Shown one piece after another: positions 35,031-46,954 of a DNA stretch of 64,000 nucleotides (position 1 is its first letter; every line of letters begins with the position of its first letter). Made by a program: the position numbers and the translations under genes. The notes beneath the pieces are model-generated. The model had not been told where the DNA came from, did no database searches, and saw nothing but the letters and a program-made list of their open reading frames with translations. The DNA is from Siphonodentalium dalli (lineage: Eukaryota > Mollusca > Scaphopoda > Gadilida > Siphonodentaliidae). The stretch lies in the NCBI GenBank assembly GCA_032622095.1, contig CP136066.1:193244816-193308815 (forward strand), in the 5' to 3' direction.

Positions 35031-35590
35031 CCAGGAACCTACGTCACCAACCATGTCTCTATATAACACAAAGCGGTTACGATTTTATATTTGTTTAAAA
35101 CATAATATAACCGTTTGTCTTATATATGGGTTAAACTAGTATATGTACATGAGCTGTGCAAATGCACATACAAAAATCAGTAATCGTAAAAAAACATATT
35201 TATAACTGAAATTTATAAGGAAAATAGTGATCGATTGAGGTTCCTGAACATCTGAAGCGACGATTTAGATATTACAATAGTGACGTCGGTTACCGAACGT
35301 CTGAAGCGACGGTTTAGAGATTACATTAGTGACGTAGGTTCCCGAACGTCTGAAGCGACGGTTTAGAGATTACATTAGTGACGTAGGATCCTGAACGTCT
35401 GAAGCGACGGTTTAGAGATTACATTAGTGACGTAGGTTCCCGAATGTCTGAAGCGACGGTTTAGAGATTACATTAGTGACGTCGGTTCCCGAACGTCTGA
35501 AGCGACGGTTTAGATATTACATTAGTGACGTAGGTTCCCGAACGTCTGAAGCGACGGTTTAGAGATTACATTAGTGACGTAGTTTCCTGG
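35031..35590. mobile_element. inverted-repeat element with 7 x 49-bp internal amplification
   Basis: CCAGGAACCTACGTCAC (35031-35047) is mirrored by GTGACGTAGTTTCCTGG (35574-35590). From about 35239 to 35590 a 49-bp unit, GAACGTCTGAAGCGACGGTT with TAGAGATTACATTAGTGACG and TAGGTTCCC, is repeated seven times. The unit contains the terminal sequence itself, so the array looks like amplification of the element's right end. Confidence 0.8.
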
Positions 35591-35744
35591 CATGGTCCTG
35601 GAATGGAGCGGGGGGGGGGGGTAAATCCTACGCAGATCTGAAACAGAGAGATCTGTGGACCCGCATCTCACTCACTTACGTCAGTAATTTCGAGGGAGGG
35701 TCAAATCTCTTAGATTTACACAGGCAATTGCTCGGTATGTTAAA

Positions 35745-36307
35745 TCTATATATAAAAGAGTAGGATCTGTCTGTCCCTCTGTCTGTCCGAATTTTTCTCC
35801 CAAACTTCTGGTCCGATTTCAACCAAATTTGGTGTGGTGACTCGGGTATCCTGGCGGAGGTTATAACGGCGTTAATTTTTCAAAAAACTTTTGATCTAAA
35901 TAAATTTAATTAAATAAATAAGAAACAAAAAACAAATACGCGAAACTATGGGCCTATTTCAGCACCAGATGTACGCTCTTTATAGATGTGTTTTCACTGT
36001 GGTCCGCGTCATCCAACAGAATAACGGGTATAAGTCCAATATGGGCTTATATATTAGAACCAAATAAGTCAGATATGAATCAATGTCAATATTAAGATCC
36101 AATATGAACCTATTTGCCCAAGTAACATATACTATATATTGAAGTAACATAATAATACGATCAATATATATAACAGAGTAGGATCTGTCTGATATATGTG
36201 AGCGAAGCGCACACAGGAGTCACAGGCTCCTAACTCCTAACGCACAAAGGGGTCACGGGCCCCTCGGTGCTGAATAAAGGCTCCCGAAGGGAGCCTGTTT
36301 CAGCTAG
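35745..36307 (+). mobile_element. non-autonomous Helitron
   Basis: It begins TCTATATATAAAAGAGTAGG after an A and ends CTAG before a T. Eight bases before the CTAG is a perfect hairpin GGCTCCC-GAA-GGGAGCC (36284-36300). A TC start, a CTRR end, a 3' hairpin and AT insertion without duplication are the accepted Helitron signature. A second start-like sequence, TCAATATATATAACAGAGTA followed by GGATCTGTCTG, lies at 36159. The element may therefore be a compact ~150-bp Helitron joined to an older 5' end. Confidence 0.82.
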
Positions 36308-36840
36308 TATATACTATATTTATATATAAATTACATGTATCTAGATTCGTATAGACATTGTAAATAATTCCGCTTCAACTCTTCCGGAGTCACAATCCTC
36401 ATGAAGGAAGTTTGTGTACGGATATATTGCAAATTGAGCATGTACACATATGCTTACAATGCCCTCGGCTACACGCACACATTAATCACAAAACGGGATG
36501 AGTGGCGGCATCGAAGGTAAACGGAATCAACGCCGATTAATCGAATATTATTAAACTCAATGAACTATTCAACTCGGGAAAGGGGAACAGAACACACAAT
36601 ATTTTACTGTTCATTAAATTTGTCCTGTTTCAACAACAAGTAAATTTGAAGCGATCACAGTCACTCTATACAATCACGTGTACGTGCACAAAATACCAAT
36701 TTTGTTATCGCAGGTTCAGCTGGCAGGTTAGCATATTTTCTACAACTTTCGCAGTAAAGTCGCGACAATAGACCAGAGCATCGATTGCAAGAAACAATCT
36801 GGTCTTAAATGAACAATTTGTCGCCAAAATATGACATTAA

Positions 36841-36990
36841 ATGGCAGAAATTCGTGTTCAAATGATCGGTTTGCCGATTCAATATCAGTTATGTCTAAAT
36901 AGACCATGTCTGATCTGCAAATGTGTTGAAAAACATTACTCCTACATGTGTCTTGTCGCTTTGTTAGAGAAAATTGCGTTGGTTAAAAAG
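36841..36990 (+). CDS. possible small exon ending in a consensus donor
   Basis: ATG at 36841 opens 50 codons (M-A-E-I-R-V-Q-M, later a C-x2-C-x3-E-K-H cluster) that end exactly at AAG-GTGAGT in phase 0. No known domain is seen. It could be a chance frame next to a chance donor. Confidence 0.18.
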
Positions 36991-37659
36991 GTGAGTCGAA
37001 ATAATTTGGAAATATTGGAACGTACAAGAATGACTTGTCTCGAATTTCGCTAAAACCAGAAGTATCAATGTATATATCATACCCGTACACCCAAATCACG
37101 TGATTGTGTACTGTGCCAATGTTTATACCCAAATAACACAGATAAGATGACCGATTCTTTTTCGGTAGCTTTGTCAATCTCTGTCGTTGTAAAAGACGAT
37201 ATTACCAATAGATCTCAAAGCACGAGGCACAGATTTATAAAACTGCACTAAAATCGCGATTAGTTATCATTTCAATGTTTATTGAGAATTTTTACTAGTA
37301 TTACTATTTCATAAATACGTCAAGAAGACATAAATGCCCCTAACGTTAACATTATATCTCTCAAATAGACATTTATGAGGGTGCATGTCAACTCCATCTT
37401 TTCGTACGCGAGATTCACGCCCCGCTGTTAGCCGGTATTATGGATTGATGCCCCCGTCTTACATGCCATTCGGGATTAAAATAAAAGGCTGGGACACTGT
37501 ATATACGGACGTTCAAGGCGACAAATTCAGGGGATGGTGACGCATGTACACACCATCGTTTATTGCATGGTGTATAGGACAAATCACGATCTTTCACTGA
37601 CATCAGTCAAGCTCTTTAAAATAAAGTCGTTGATAAGCAGTGAAGGCATATTGCACGCA

Positions 37660-38020
37660 CGTACATGACTATAGGAATCACTGAACTAAATGGTTTCACA
37701 TAGGCGACAGTGTTAACGTTCCGACCGAATTCTCTGAATTGAAGCCTACAGGCTATACCAGTGGTATTTTCCCAGCTAGATTGACACCAGTTGATCACGA
37801 AAATGCAAGAAAAATCATAGGTCATGAGTTTACATTTTTAAATAAATCCCCAAGTGTACGACAGGGCTACCTCACCGCCAAATTTGGTCTTGAAAACCCC
37901 AGAACTACAGCAGCTAGTTAAATCAATTTCCCACTCACAAAAAGCCATTCCCCCATTAATTCACCAGTTTAAATTATTTAGATATGATGTACAAATCAAA
38001 TAAACACGATGTCATCCTTT
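37660..38020. repeat. dispersed repeat, left part (homologous to 63385-63735 inverted)
   Basis: The segment containing ACTAAATGGTTTCACATAGG, then TGACACCAGTTGATCACGAA and CCCCAAGTGTACGACAGGGC, matches the reverse complement of 63540-63735 at roughly 85-90% by eye. It continues to ACGATGTCATCCTTTAA at about 38021. The rest of the same repeat resumes at 41064. Confidence 0.75.
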
Positions 38021-39043
38021 AACAAGAAAACCATAGTCAGAAATGGTAACGCCACCAAGATTATAGTATTACATATAAATAGAAATTATAAAAAATACAT
38101 AAAATATTTTGATAACAATTGCGTTTAAACAAATAATCCTTCAAATTATTACTAACAAAGCAAGTAAACGACTGTGGGGTCACTCAACAGATTATAAAGA
38201 CTTGGACTTAGTATACTGTAAATACTAAAATTTAAATGAAATAATTAAAAGATAAAATTTAGCAAGTAGTAAAAGTTAATTTTCTCATTTAAATTTTTTT
38301 TTTGGTTAAATAAAGCAATAATTTAAATGTAATATTTGGTTTTAAAAAAATGATTGACCGTGGCTCTTCCAATAATTGCGCGACTGACCTGGTCAGTTGT
38401 TTTGAGAATTACTATGGAGGGAAATAGTTATGGCTGTGGCTTCGCAAGCAATTAACTTGGTGACGTGATGTTAACAAATCTGAACTCCAGTAAACCAAGG
38501 ACGCTCCATACCAAATATAAGGTAAATTAATTATTCTTTAGAAGTTGTTTTAAGATTTACTATGGAGGGAAAGAATTGTGGTGCTGGCTTCGCAACTATT
38601 TGACCTCATTGTAACAAATATAAATATTAGTCACTCAGGCAATAGATGTATCTATTATGTATATTAAGTTATTGGGTCTTACGTATCTTGAGATGTCTAA
38701 ATAGTTTTCGATGGACAGATCGCACAAGGGACCCACGCCAATCTTCTCTGTTGGGATTCCAATTGTTGGCTTATTAAATATGCACATATGCTTAAGATAC
38801 AGTCCCGCGCGAAGCACGCTCCCGTAAGTCTGGTTTTGGATCCCAGTTAATGAAAATATCATTGAAATAATCGGTTTCCCCCAATAAACATCCATATATT
38901 CAATATACATGTTTTGGAGCAGAATTAGGCAGTCCATATTGGACGCCATCATGGAAATTATTTTGTTTTGTTTTAATTTTCACACATAATTATTAGTTAT
39001 GTGGATGGAGTTCTCATTAAACCTCACATCCTTATATTGGTTA

Positions 39044-39415
39044 CAGTAATGCCCAAAATAATTGACCACTTAACCACATCAGACTTATTGGTAATACTTC
39101 TGCTCTGGTTAAGTGGTCAATTACTTTGAACATTACTGTATGAGGATTGAGTTATCATTAAACCTCAAATCCTTATATTGGTTACATTAATGCCCAAAGT
39201 AATTGACCACTTAACCACAGCAGAATTATGGGTATTTTTTCAGCATTTAAAATCCTGATAAATTACCCATTATTCTGCTGTGCTTAAGTGGTCAATTACT
39301 TTGAACATTACTGTATGAGGATTGAGTTATCATTAAACCTCAAATCTTTATATTGGTTACAGTAATGCCCAAAGTAATTGACCACTTAACCATAGCATAA
39401 TTATGGGTAATTTTT
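39044..39415. mobile_element. mariner-like MITEs in a tandem triplicate
   Basis: CAGTAATGCCCAAAATAATT...GAACATTACTG (39044-39138) is flanked by TA. A second copy (39185-39313) has the same inverted repeat ending in GACCACTTAACCAC, and a third is cut at about 39415. The ~45-bp spacer with TCATTAAACCTCAAATCCTT is repeated too, so the whole MITE-plus-spacer unit was duplicated in tandem. Confidence 0.78.
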
Positions 39416-40534
39416 CTTGGATAAGATGAGTTTGAAGCCTGCTAACATTTCAAAATGTTGTCAGTTTTGTATTCTCTGCAGCGGAACTCGACGCATTGAA
39501 GCAAACGTTACAAGAGATAAAATGTGTACGTAACGAGACTATAATACAAATGAAAAAATAAAATTCAGGGAGGGGTGGGCGATACAGGGAACTAAGGGTT
39601 GAACCGATATAAATTTATAGAGCGATAATGACCAATGTTGACATATTATGCATCTCAACTCTACTGAACATTGCAACAAGGCTATAAAATAAGGGGTGTC
39701 AGAATCTTAGTCATCTCTATATAGTGCCAGAATAGTCATTTATGGACTTCTATAAGATGTTGGGTTGGTACGTTATATGGACTCGGAGAAAAAGGGGTTT
39801 GTACCGATGAACTGACATAAATTAGTGGAGCGATGTTGCCATGTAATGTATCGCGACTGTACTAAAGCAGCAATGACATAAAATGGGGGGGGGGTATGAA
39901 ATTATCTCTATCTTTATAGATGGCACCAGGATTATATAGAAAGGAATAGCAATTGATATACGTATACGGTATACTATAGTAATACAATAGACATATAAGT
40001 ACAAGTATCACGCGATAAAATATTAAGTAACGTGACTATAGCGATGAAAAAATTAAATAAATTGGACCGGGATTAGAGGTTGGGTTGGTTATATGTGGAT
40101 AATTGGATATGGAATTCATACCGATGAAACGATACAAATTAGTGAAGCGATAAAGAGCAATGTTGACACTTAGTCAGGCTACGCGGGAGAAAATAGAGGT
40201 TGATACGATAGGCCGAAATAAATTTGTCGGGTGATAATGACCAATGTTGATGTATAAAGTAACGCGACTGTACTGTCGCACAATTATCAGATATAACGGT
40301 CAAATATGGACTATAAACAGGCTTTTGTCAATTGCCATTTTGGTCAAACTAAACCCTTTTCGACCGGGACAGCAGAACCGATTAGTAGCTAAGATGTATT
40401 TAGATAGAATTATCAAAAGAATTTGACCGATTCGGGTGCAGTTTAAGAGAATCGAGTGGAGAAATCTTGGTGATAATTCCAGAAAATAAAGATGGCGGAG
40501 AATCACAATGAAACTACCCACAATTCACTTCACT

Positions 40535-41005
40535 ACACCAGGGGTTCGCAATGGGTTACACATTATTTTCAGTCTATCAAATTATTTATATTTTCAACAA
40601 CAAGTGACTTTAAGTTTACAATTTCAGCCTGTCCTGACTCTATCGATACGATTTATCATATTTTCATAAACATATTATACACCGGTGGCGTTAACTTTAC
40701 AATTTCGGCATCTACGTGATTCTATCGGTACGATTGAGTAAGGTACAAAAAAAAATGTCCAAGAATACACCAGGGGCTCCCAATGGGTTATATATTATTT
40801 TCAGTCTATCAGATTATTTATATTTTCAACAACATATTATTACACCGGTGACTTTAAGTTTACAATTTCAGCCTGTCCTGACTCTATCGATACGATTTAT
40901 CATATTTTCATAAACATATTATACACCGGTGGTGTTAACTTTACAATTTCGGCATCTACTGATTCTATCGGTACGATTGAGTAAGGTACAAAAATTCTCC
41001 AAGAA
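40535..41005. repeat. 232-bp tandem duplication
   Basis: ACACCAGGGGTTCGCAATGG (40535) and ACACCAGGGGCTCCCAATGG (40767) start two collinear units sharing GCCTGTCCTGACTCTATCGA and ending CGATTGAGTAAGGTACAAAA. Confidence 0.85.
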
Positions 41006-41063
41006 TACATTCGTCCTGTCCACCACACAATATCAAAATCACCGAAACTAGATACACCACCAT

Positions 41064-41170
41064 GTGGCGCAATAACGTGTCACATGTATCAGGTGAAGGT
41101 CATTCTTCAGTTACCTTCACCTTTAGCATTCCACGGTGTAATCGCTCCCCGACTCTGGAACACATTTAGC
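41064..41170. repeat. dispersed repeat, right part (continues the 37660 block)
   Basis: TAACGTGTCACATGTATCAG, then GTGAAGGTCATTCTTCAGTT and CTCCCTGATTCC, match 63265-63375 in reverse complement. In the 63-kb copy this part joins directly to the part homologous to 37660-38020. Confidence 0.75.
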
Positions 41171-41500
41171 TCCCTGATTCCTATATATATACACTAGCCG
41201 TTTTATCTTACATGTGCATGTATTCACTGGCGGTTTCTCTTACATGTGCATGTGTACAATAGCCGTTTTATCTTACATGTGCATGTATTAACTAGCCATT
41301 TTATCTTACATGTTCATGTATTAACTAGCCGTTTTATCTTACATGTGCATGTATTCACTAGCCGTTTTACCTTACATGTTCATGTATTAACTAGCCGTTT
41401 TATCTCACATGTACATGTATTCACTAGCCGTTTATCTTACATGTGCATGCGTACAATATCCGTTTTCTCTTACATGTGCATGTGTACACTATAGTCGTTT
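41163..41500. repeat. 33-bp tandem array
   Basis: About nine units of ACTAGCCGTTTTATCTTACA followed by TGTGCATGTATTC, with ATGTTCATG variants. The open frame it creates is an artefact of unit length divisible by three. Confidence 0.88.
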
Positions 41501-42912
41501 TATCTTACAATAAAAAGTGTATGTCATCTTGTCAATACTCGGCAACACTTAGTTACTTTCGAGAAGGGCATAGTTATTTAATTTGTGAAACAGTTTCACA
41601 TGAACAATTTAGTATGATCTCGACAAATACTTCATATCACATCCAACAATGAAATTAATTTAAATTTAATCGAGCTTCACAATAACAAGTGGCGAAAGAT
41701 ATACTTCACAGAATAATTAAGATGGTCGATCCGCGCATAGAAATCCTTTAAGTGCGTGTATCTCGATTGTGGTTAAGATGGTTAAAGTGTTGCGAACAAA
41801 CAGTATACATAACAAAGGGATATACAGGTAAAGGCGCTGGTCGACACCTGTGTATATATTGGTGACTTTATCCTCGTGAGGCTTTCGCAGGTGGTCATGA
41901 GGCACTATAAAAGACCAGTGGGCTGCCATTGCAGCTGGGCGATTTTGAAAACAAATAGTATAATAACTTAGCCGAACAGCCCATTTGGTTGGTTTTAGAA
42001 TAGAAACTCCAAATTAATAGATATCTTGGACGCAATACTATTATATATATATTTCTTTGCGAATATCACTTACACTTGCCTTCGGAAATCTTTCGGAAAG
42101 AATATTGCAGACAGAAGTAAATTTTCGCCAATTTTCACTAAGTTTTCGCTCATTTTTGGCTATTTTTTACTTCTATGAGATTGGACGTTTTTTTTTATAT
42201 GCTAAAGGGTGTTTCGAAGTATATCACATAAAATAACATATAAAACGAGTTTTGAGACGATAGATATCGAATAACGTAGAACCGCCCAGCTGGGCACTTT
42301 CTAAAAAAAAACTCCTTTCTGCCACCTATATGCGAATAAACTCTCATCGGATATTGCGCCGCAGATAAGAATTATCATTGTTATACTATGATATCCAAAA
42401 TATTAATATAGCCGCTTTGTATGAAACATCTTATATATATTTATAAGTTCTGTCTGCATGTGGGCATCGAGATTGGGGGCCCATGCATATATGTACATGT
42501 GCGGGTCTAAATGCTAACTAAACTTAACTTTTACGAGGAAGATAATTATAATAGTGCGGTTTAAATATTTCAAAAGTTTTGTAACCACCATTTCCACTAA
42601 ACATATATTTAGGCAGCTCCTGGTTTGATTTAAAGTTGTCAAGGTGATGCCACCGGAGCCAGGGGAGGGGCGAGTGCATGGGAGGGGCGATATAGTTGAT
42701 GGAAATTGTTTTCCGCCAAAAGTTATATATAGTCAAGTCCACGCATGGCACCATAATTATAATGGTGTTTAAGTTTGCCAAAGTGACCCCATGTAAGTCA
42801 GGGATAGGGGAGGGTATTCGGCTGGTGGTGATGAACAGTTTTGTCGACAATTTCCACTAAACCTATAGGTATCCCTGTGTGATATACCAAAGACAAGTTT
42901 TAATGGAGGGGT

Positions 42913-43310
42913 TTAAAGGTACTCAATCCGATCAGACGCTCCTAAATTACTATTTCTTTGGATTCGGGGGTAAACAAATATTTGATTCGAGTCGAGGAAC
43001 CCACCCATCAAAGCTCAGAGTGATCAGATATAATTAAATTTTTGAAGTTTGTTAATTTCTCGAGAGTCTCTAAAATCAAGTGGTAATAATAACCGCTTGA
43101 TTTTAGAGTTATCCATCTTCGTCCGCAATTTGTCCGTTTGACCACGTGTTTTCTGGGCCACATCTCGAGAAATTAACAATCTTCAAAAATCGAAATCTGA
43201 TCACTCTGAGCTTTGATGGGTGGGTTCCTCGACTCGAATCAAATAATTTTTACCCCCGAAGCCAAAGAAATAGTAATTTAGGAGCGTCTGGTCGGATTGA
43301 GTACCTTTAA
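42913..43310. mobile_element. TTAA foldback MITE, AGGTACTCAATCC family
   Basis: TTAA-AGGTACTCAATCCGATCAGA at the left and the near-exact reverse complement ending TTAA at 43310. Unlike the other copies, the two halves are inverted duplicates of the same right-hand half, with arms over 150 bp. It looks like a foldback derivative made from two head-to-head half copies. Confidence 0.8.
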
Positions 43311-43763
43311 AGTTGCAACAGTCATGACGTCGGAGTCAGGGCTGGCCACCAAAATTCACGAAATAATTTTATTTTTTTCGTTTCCCAATAAACCTGTAAT
43401 TGGTAACTCCGTGCACGATGTCACGCAGTCTGGAGTAAACTATACCCACATATAAAATCCGTATGAATATGAGCGTATGTTTACAAAGACTGGATTTCAC
43501 ACACGATAACACGCAGGAGGGTAATGGTCTGGTTAAAAGTTAGCTAACTGGCGGCGTCAGAGTAAGGGGTGGTGCTTACAGGTGGGCACCAAAATCGACA
43601 AAACAAATTTGTGTTATCTCCTTGATACATGGAATCAATAATGGTGTGTTTTCAATTGCCAAAGTGGCGCCGGTCGATTCAGAGATGGTGTCGCGGTGGG
43701 GCACAACACAGTTATATGAATGCGGGGTTAATATTCAGCATTGATAAACAATTCAGAGTTATT

Positions 43764-44327
43764 CCAGGGGGGGGGGGGGGGGGGGGGGGGGGGGGTCGGA
43801 AAAAAAATTCAGGCACGTATGGCATTTTTTCCCTTTCGATCATTTTTTATACCCACCCACCCCCACCGCCAATTTTTTTTCGGTTTTCGGCAGTTTTTTC
43901 CGACCATTTTTTGACACCCACCCCCCCTTTTACCACTAAAACAGAGATTTGCGGGGGGAAATTCACTGTAAACAGCTGTATATGAATTTCTGTGCATACT
44001 ATTTATCATGGATGTTAACATGGACATGTAAATAGGAATGAGTCATTTTGAGGTCACTCAGCCAAAAAAACATGGCTGCCAGCGGCCATCTTGGATTTCA
44101 AAATTTGCAACAAAATACAACACGATAACTGCCTGCAGTCAGTTTACAGTTAGAATTACATTATTTCTCTCATTCAAAGTGAGTTTGAAGCCCAACTCAT
44201 TGCCAAAACACTAAAAAACAAGCAGGAAATATTTTTTTTAGTTGCGGAAAAAATTGCTTGTTGGTGGCTTTGACCACCCACCCACCCCGGCATACGTGCC
44301 GGATTTTTTTTTTCACCCCCCCCCTGG
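43764..44327. mobile_element. polyG-ended inverted-repeat element, copy 2
   Basis: CCAGG followed by a run of about 29 G, then GGAAAAAAAATTCAGGCACG. The right end reads GGCATACGTGCC and ends CCCCCCTGG. TTATT flanks both sides (43759-43763, 44328-44332), a 5-bp target duplication. The interior is collinear with 16251-16770 (AACATGGCTGCCAGC.GCCAT). Confidence 0.72.
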
Positions 44328-44456
44328 TTATTCAGCCAATTTGTATGTGTATTCAGTAAGCGATAGAGAAAATTACATAAATATTTACTATTTAACCCCT
44401 CATGCAGTTGGAAATTGTATAGATATATTCGATTCGATTCTTTTCTTTTTTATCTT

Positions 44457-44828
44457 TTAAAGGTACTCAATCCGATTCGAAGGTCCCCATATCATCAGAT
44501 TCCAACAACAACAACTTTTTTTGAAATGCCGCTTCAGTTATCAGAATCGAGTGATTGCCCAAAAATAATGCTAACCGCAGTCAACGATACTATAAAATGG
44601 CCAAAAACCTTATCCATCTTCATCCGCAATTTGGTCCGCGATCGCCTTCTCGTCGGCTGTTTACTGGGCCACAGAAAATTATCGATGGTGAAAACAAAAA
44701 TAGATTTCAAACATCGATATCTGTACACTCTGAGCTTTGATGGGTGGTTCCTCAAATCAAATATGTTTTACCCCCGAAGCCAAGGAAATAGTAATTTGCG
44801 AGCGTTAATTCGGATTATGCATCTTTAA
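44457..44828. mobile_element. TTAA-flanked MITE, AGGTACTCAATCC family
   Basis: TTAA-AGGTACTCAATCCGATTCGA at the left and GGATTATGCATCT-TTAA at the right. The interior is collinear with 10325-10764 but shorter. Confidence 0.78.
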
Positions 44829-45284
44829 TTAAATTTTATTGAGAACAAAGAATAAAACATGATAAAGACACCATACACGACGTACACATTCATGCTATCA
44901 ATCCAGGACGTGGAAGAGCGGAACTCTTCCATGCCATGGCCTATACTTTCTAACCAGTGATATTTAATTCGAAAAATATTTAAAGGCACATATTGTGTTG
45001 AGTCAATTTTAGCAAACAGCGTTCAACTTAACAGCAAGACGAAGCAGTGACACTATAGGTACTATCTTAACAAGTTAACATACCGTTGTCCGAAAATGGG
45101 CTTTCTTTGGCTACGATTCGATTATAACTACGAAATATAGCCGTCTATAGTGTTTACGTGGTTGTATATACAAAAGATAAAACACGTAGAAATTGTAGTT
45201 TTAACTGTTTTATAGTGGTAATGTTGGTGTGACGTCTTCTTTAAATCGATTAATTGTGCATGGACTACTATTTATTATGGATTT

Positions 45285-46533
45285 AAAGCCACATGGCGGT
45301 TTGGGCTCCAAAATACACATAATGTTATTCGCTTTTGAAATGTTTTCTGCATCGAAATAGGTCGATAAATATCAGAACTACCTTTCTATACGAGCATTAT
45401 GTAACCCAAAAAGACGCATTGAAGCAATGAAAAATACAACTGTGAATACGGTGTTTGGGTCCCAAACACAAAACAGCCAATTGCGCGACATGAAACTGAA
45501 AATAGCGTCCCGTGGTAGTCAATTCCTGATATACATGTAGTAGCAATAAAGAGCGTTTGTCTGACGTCTGGCGAAAAGTTGAAAACGGATGAAATATGGC
45601 TGTGACTTTGGCAAGTGTTTTTCGGAGCATGTGAAGCCGGTATATCAGTAGTTCGTGTGTTTATCGACCTATCGTATCCGTCGCTCCAAATTACGTAGAA
45701 AAAAATTTGGAGGTTCGAATGAGCCATGTCCGTTTAATTGTCATGCAGTGAATAAAATCAATTAATTAAGTTCATAACACTATCATCACTGGCAGAATGT
45801 GGCAATCAACTAACATTGCTGAACATTCAAACCTCATGGACTGTTTACCATTTCCGAGAACACAGCGTTTAAATTACGCACAAATGTAAATATTTACTGC
45901 CATATTCGGGATGAATAATTGGGTGATAAACACACGGCTATAATTCTGCCAACAAAAGTCACTGCATGTAATTTAGTTTATAACATTACATAACACTGTT
46001 GTCAGACTATAAAGTTTATCAAAATACCTAATTTTGGCATGATTATTTGCTTTTCCATTCTGAACACACCAACGGAGTGTTGCACACCAACTTAAAGCCA
46101 CATGGCTGTTTGCGCTCCAAAATACACCTAATAATATTCGCTTTGGAATTTTTCCCGGTGTATAAAATAACCTAATAGGTCGATACATACTTAAACTACC
46201 TTTCTACGGGCATTATATGTCCCGACAAGACCCATTGATGCATACAAAAAATACAACTTGGAACACAAACAACAGCCATGTGTACGGCATGGGGCACACA
46301 AGAGCGTTCTGTGCTACTCTATTCCTGATATGGTAGCAATAAAGAGCGTTAGTTTCACTTCTGTACGAAATATTGAAAACCGCTGGATAATGGCTGTGAC
46401 CATGGGCGAGTATTTTTCAATGCATATGAAGCCAGTATATCGATATATCGTGTATTTATCAACCTACCGTATACCTCCTTCCTAATTAAGTCGACAAAGT
46501 TTGGAAGCTCGAATGAGCCATGGCCGTCGTTAT
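45285..46533. repeat. two direct copies of a ~440-bp dispersed repeat
   Basis: 45285-45730 and 46093-46530 share, in order, AAAGCCACATGGC.GTTTG, ACTACCTTTCTA, ATTCCTGATAT, AGCAATAAAGAGCGTT, ATGGCTGTGAC and CGAATGAGCCATG.CCGT, at about 75-80% identity by eye. The 360-bp spacer between is not repeated. Confidence 0.75.
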
Positions 46534-46534
46534 G

Positions 46535-46954
46535 GGGTACGTTCATACACTGGCAAGTTTGCACAGTATGGTTTGCAGGCATTTCGTCGTATAAAACGAT
46601 ATGGTGCCAGAAATGAATGGAACCAAGCATATAAAATGCACCTGTACCACACCTAACTACATACGAAGTAAAATCCCCGTAGTTCCACCTGTATAGCCAC
46701 CTGAATTTGCCTGTAAATAGCGCGTGCAATTATCTTGCAAGAATAAATCATATATATACAGGTATTTGAAGGCTAATGTCAGTAGCGCCGTTACAAGTGG
46801 AACTACAGAACGTTTACTTCTCATGTCGTTCATTTTGGTAAAGATGCATATTATGTGCACGTTTACTCTCATATTATGGCACCATGTGGTTTTCTATGAT
46901 GAAATGCCCGCAAAAACATATACCGTGCAAACTTGCCAGCGTATGAACGTACCC
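46535..46954. mobile_element. MITE, GGGTACGTTCATAC ends
   Basis: GGGTACGTTCATACACTGGC, then AAGTTTGCACAGTATGGTTT at the left, and the mirrored GCAAACTTGCCAGCGTATGA then ACGTACCC at the right. The imperfect inverted repeats are about 75 bp and extend through GCATTTCGTC...GGTGCCA. It abuts the second copy of the 440-bp repeat. Confidence 0.75.

Larger units (their letters stand above)
38022..41063. other. 3-kb insertion splitting a dispersed repeat
   Basis: Relative to the continuous copy at 63265-63735, this segment is inserted. It contains the mariner-like triplicate, a degraded array with GCGATAATGACCAATGTTGA repeats (39610-40260) and the 232-bp duplication. No transposase or clear terminal repeats. 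The junctions lie at CCTTTAA (left) and ATAACGTG (right). Confidence 0.55.

Noticed and set aside
37739-37921. 60-codon ORF shared with the 63-kb copy
   Set aside because: The two copies differ by many replacement changes and one has a stop, so coding constraint is not supported.
43629-43985. 118-codon ORF with a Gly-rich run
   Set aside because: It crosses the G-run end of a mobile element. The Gly stretch is the homopolymer.
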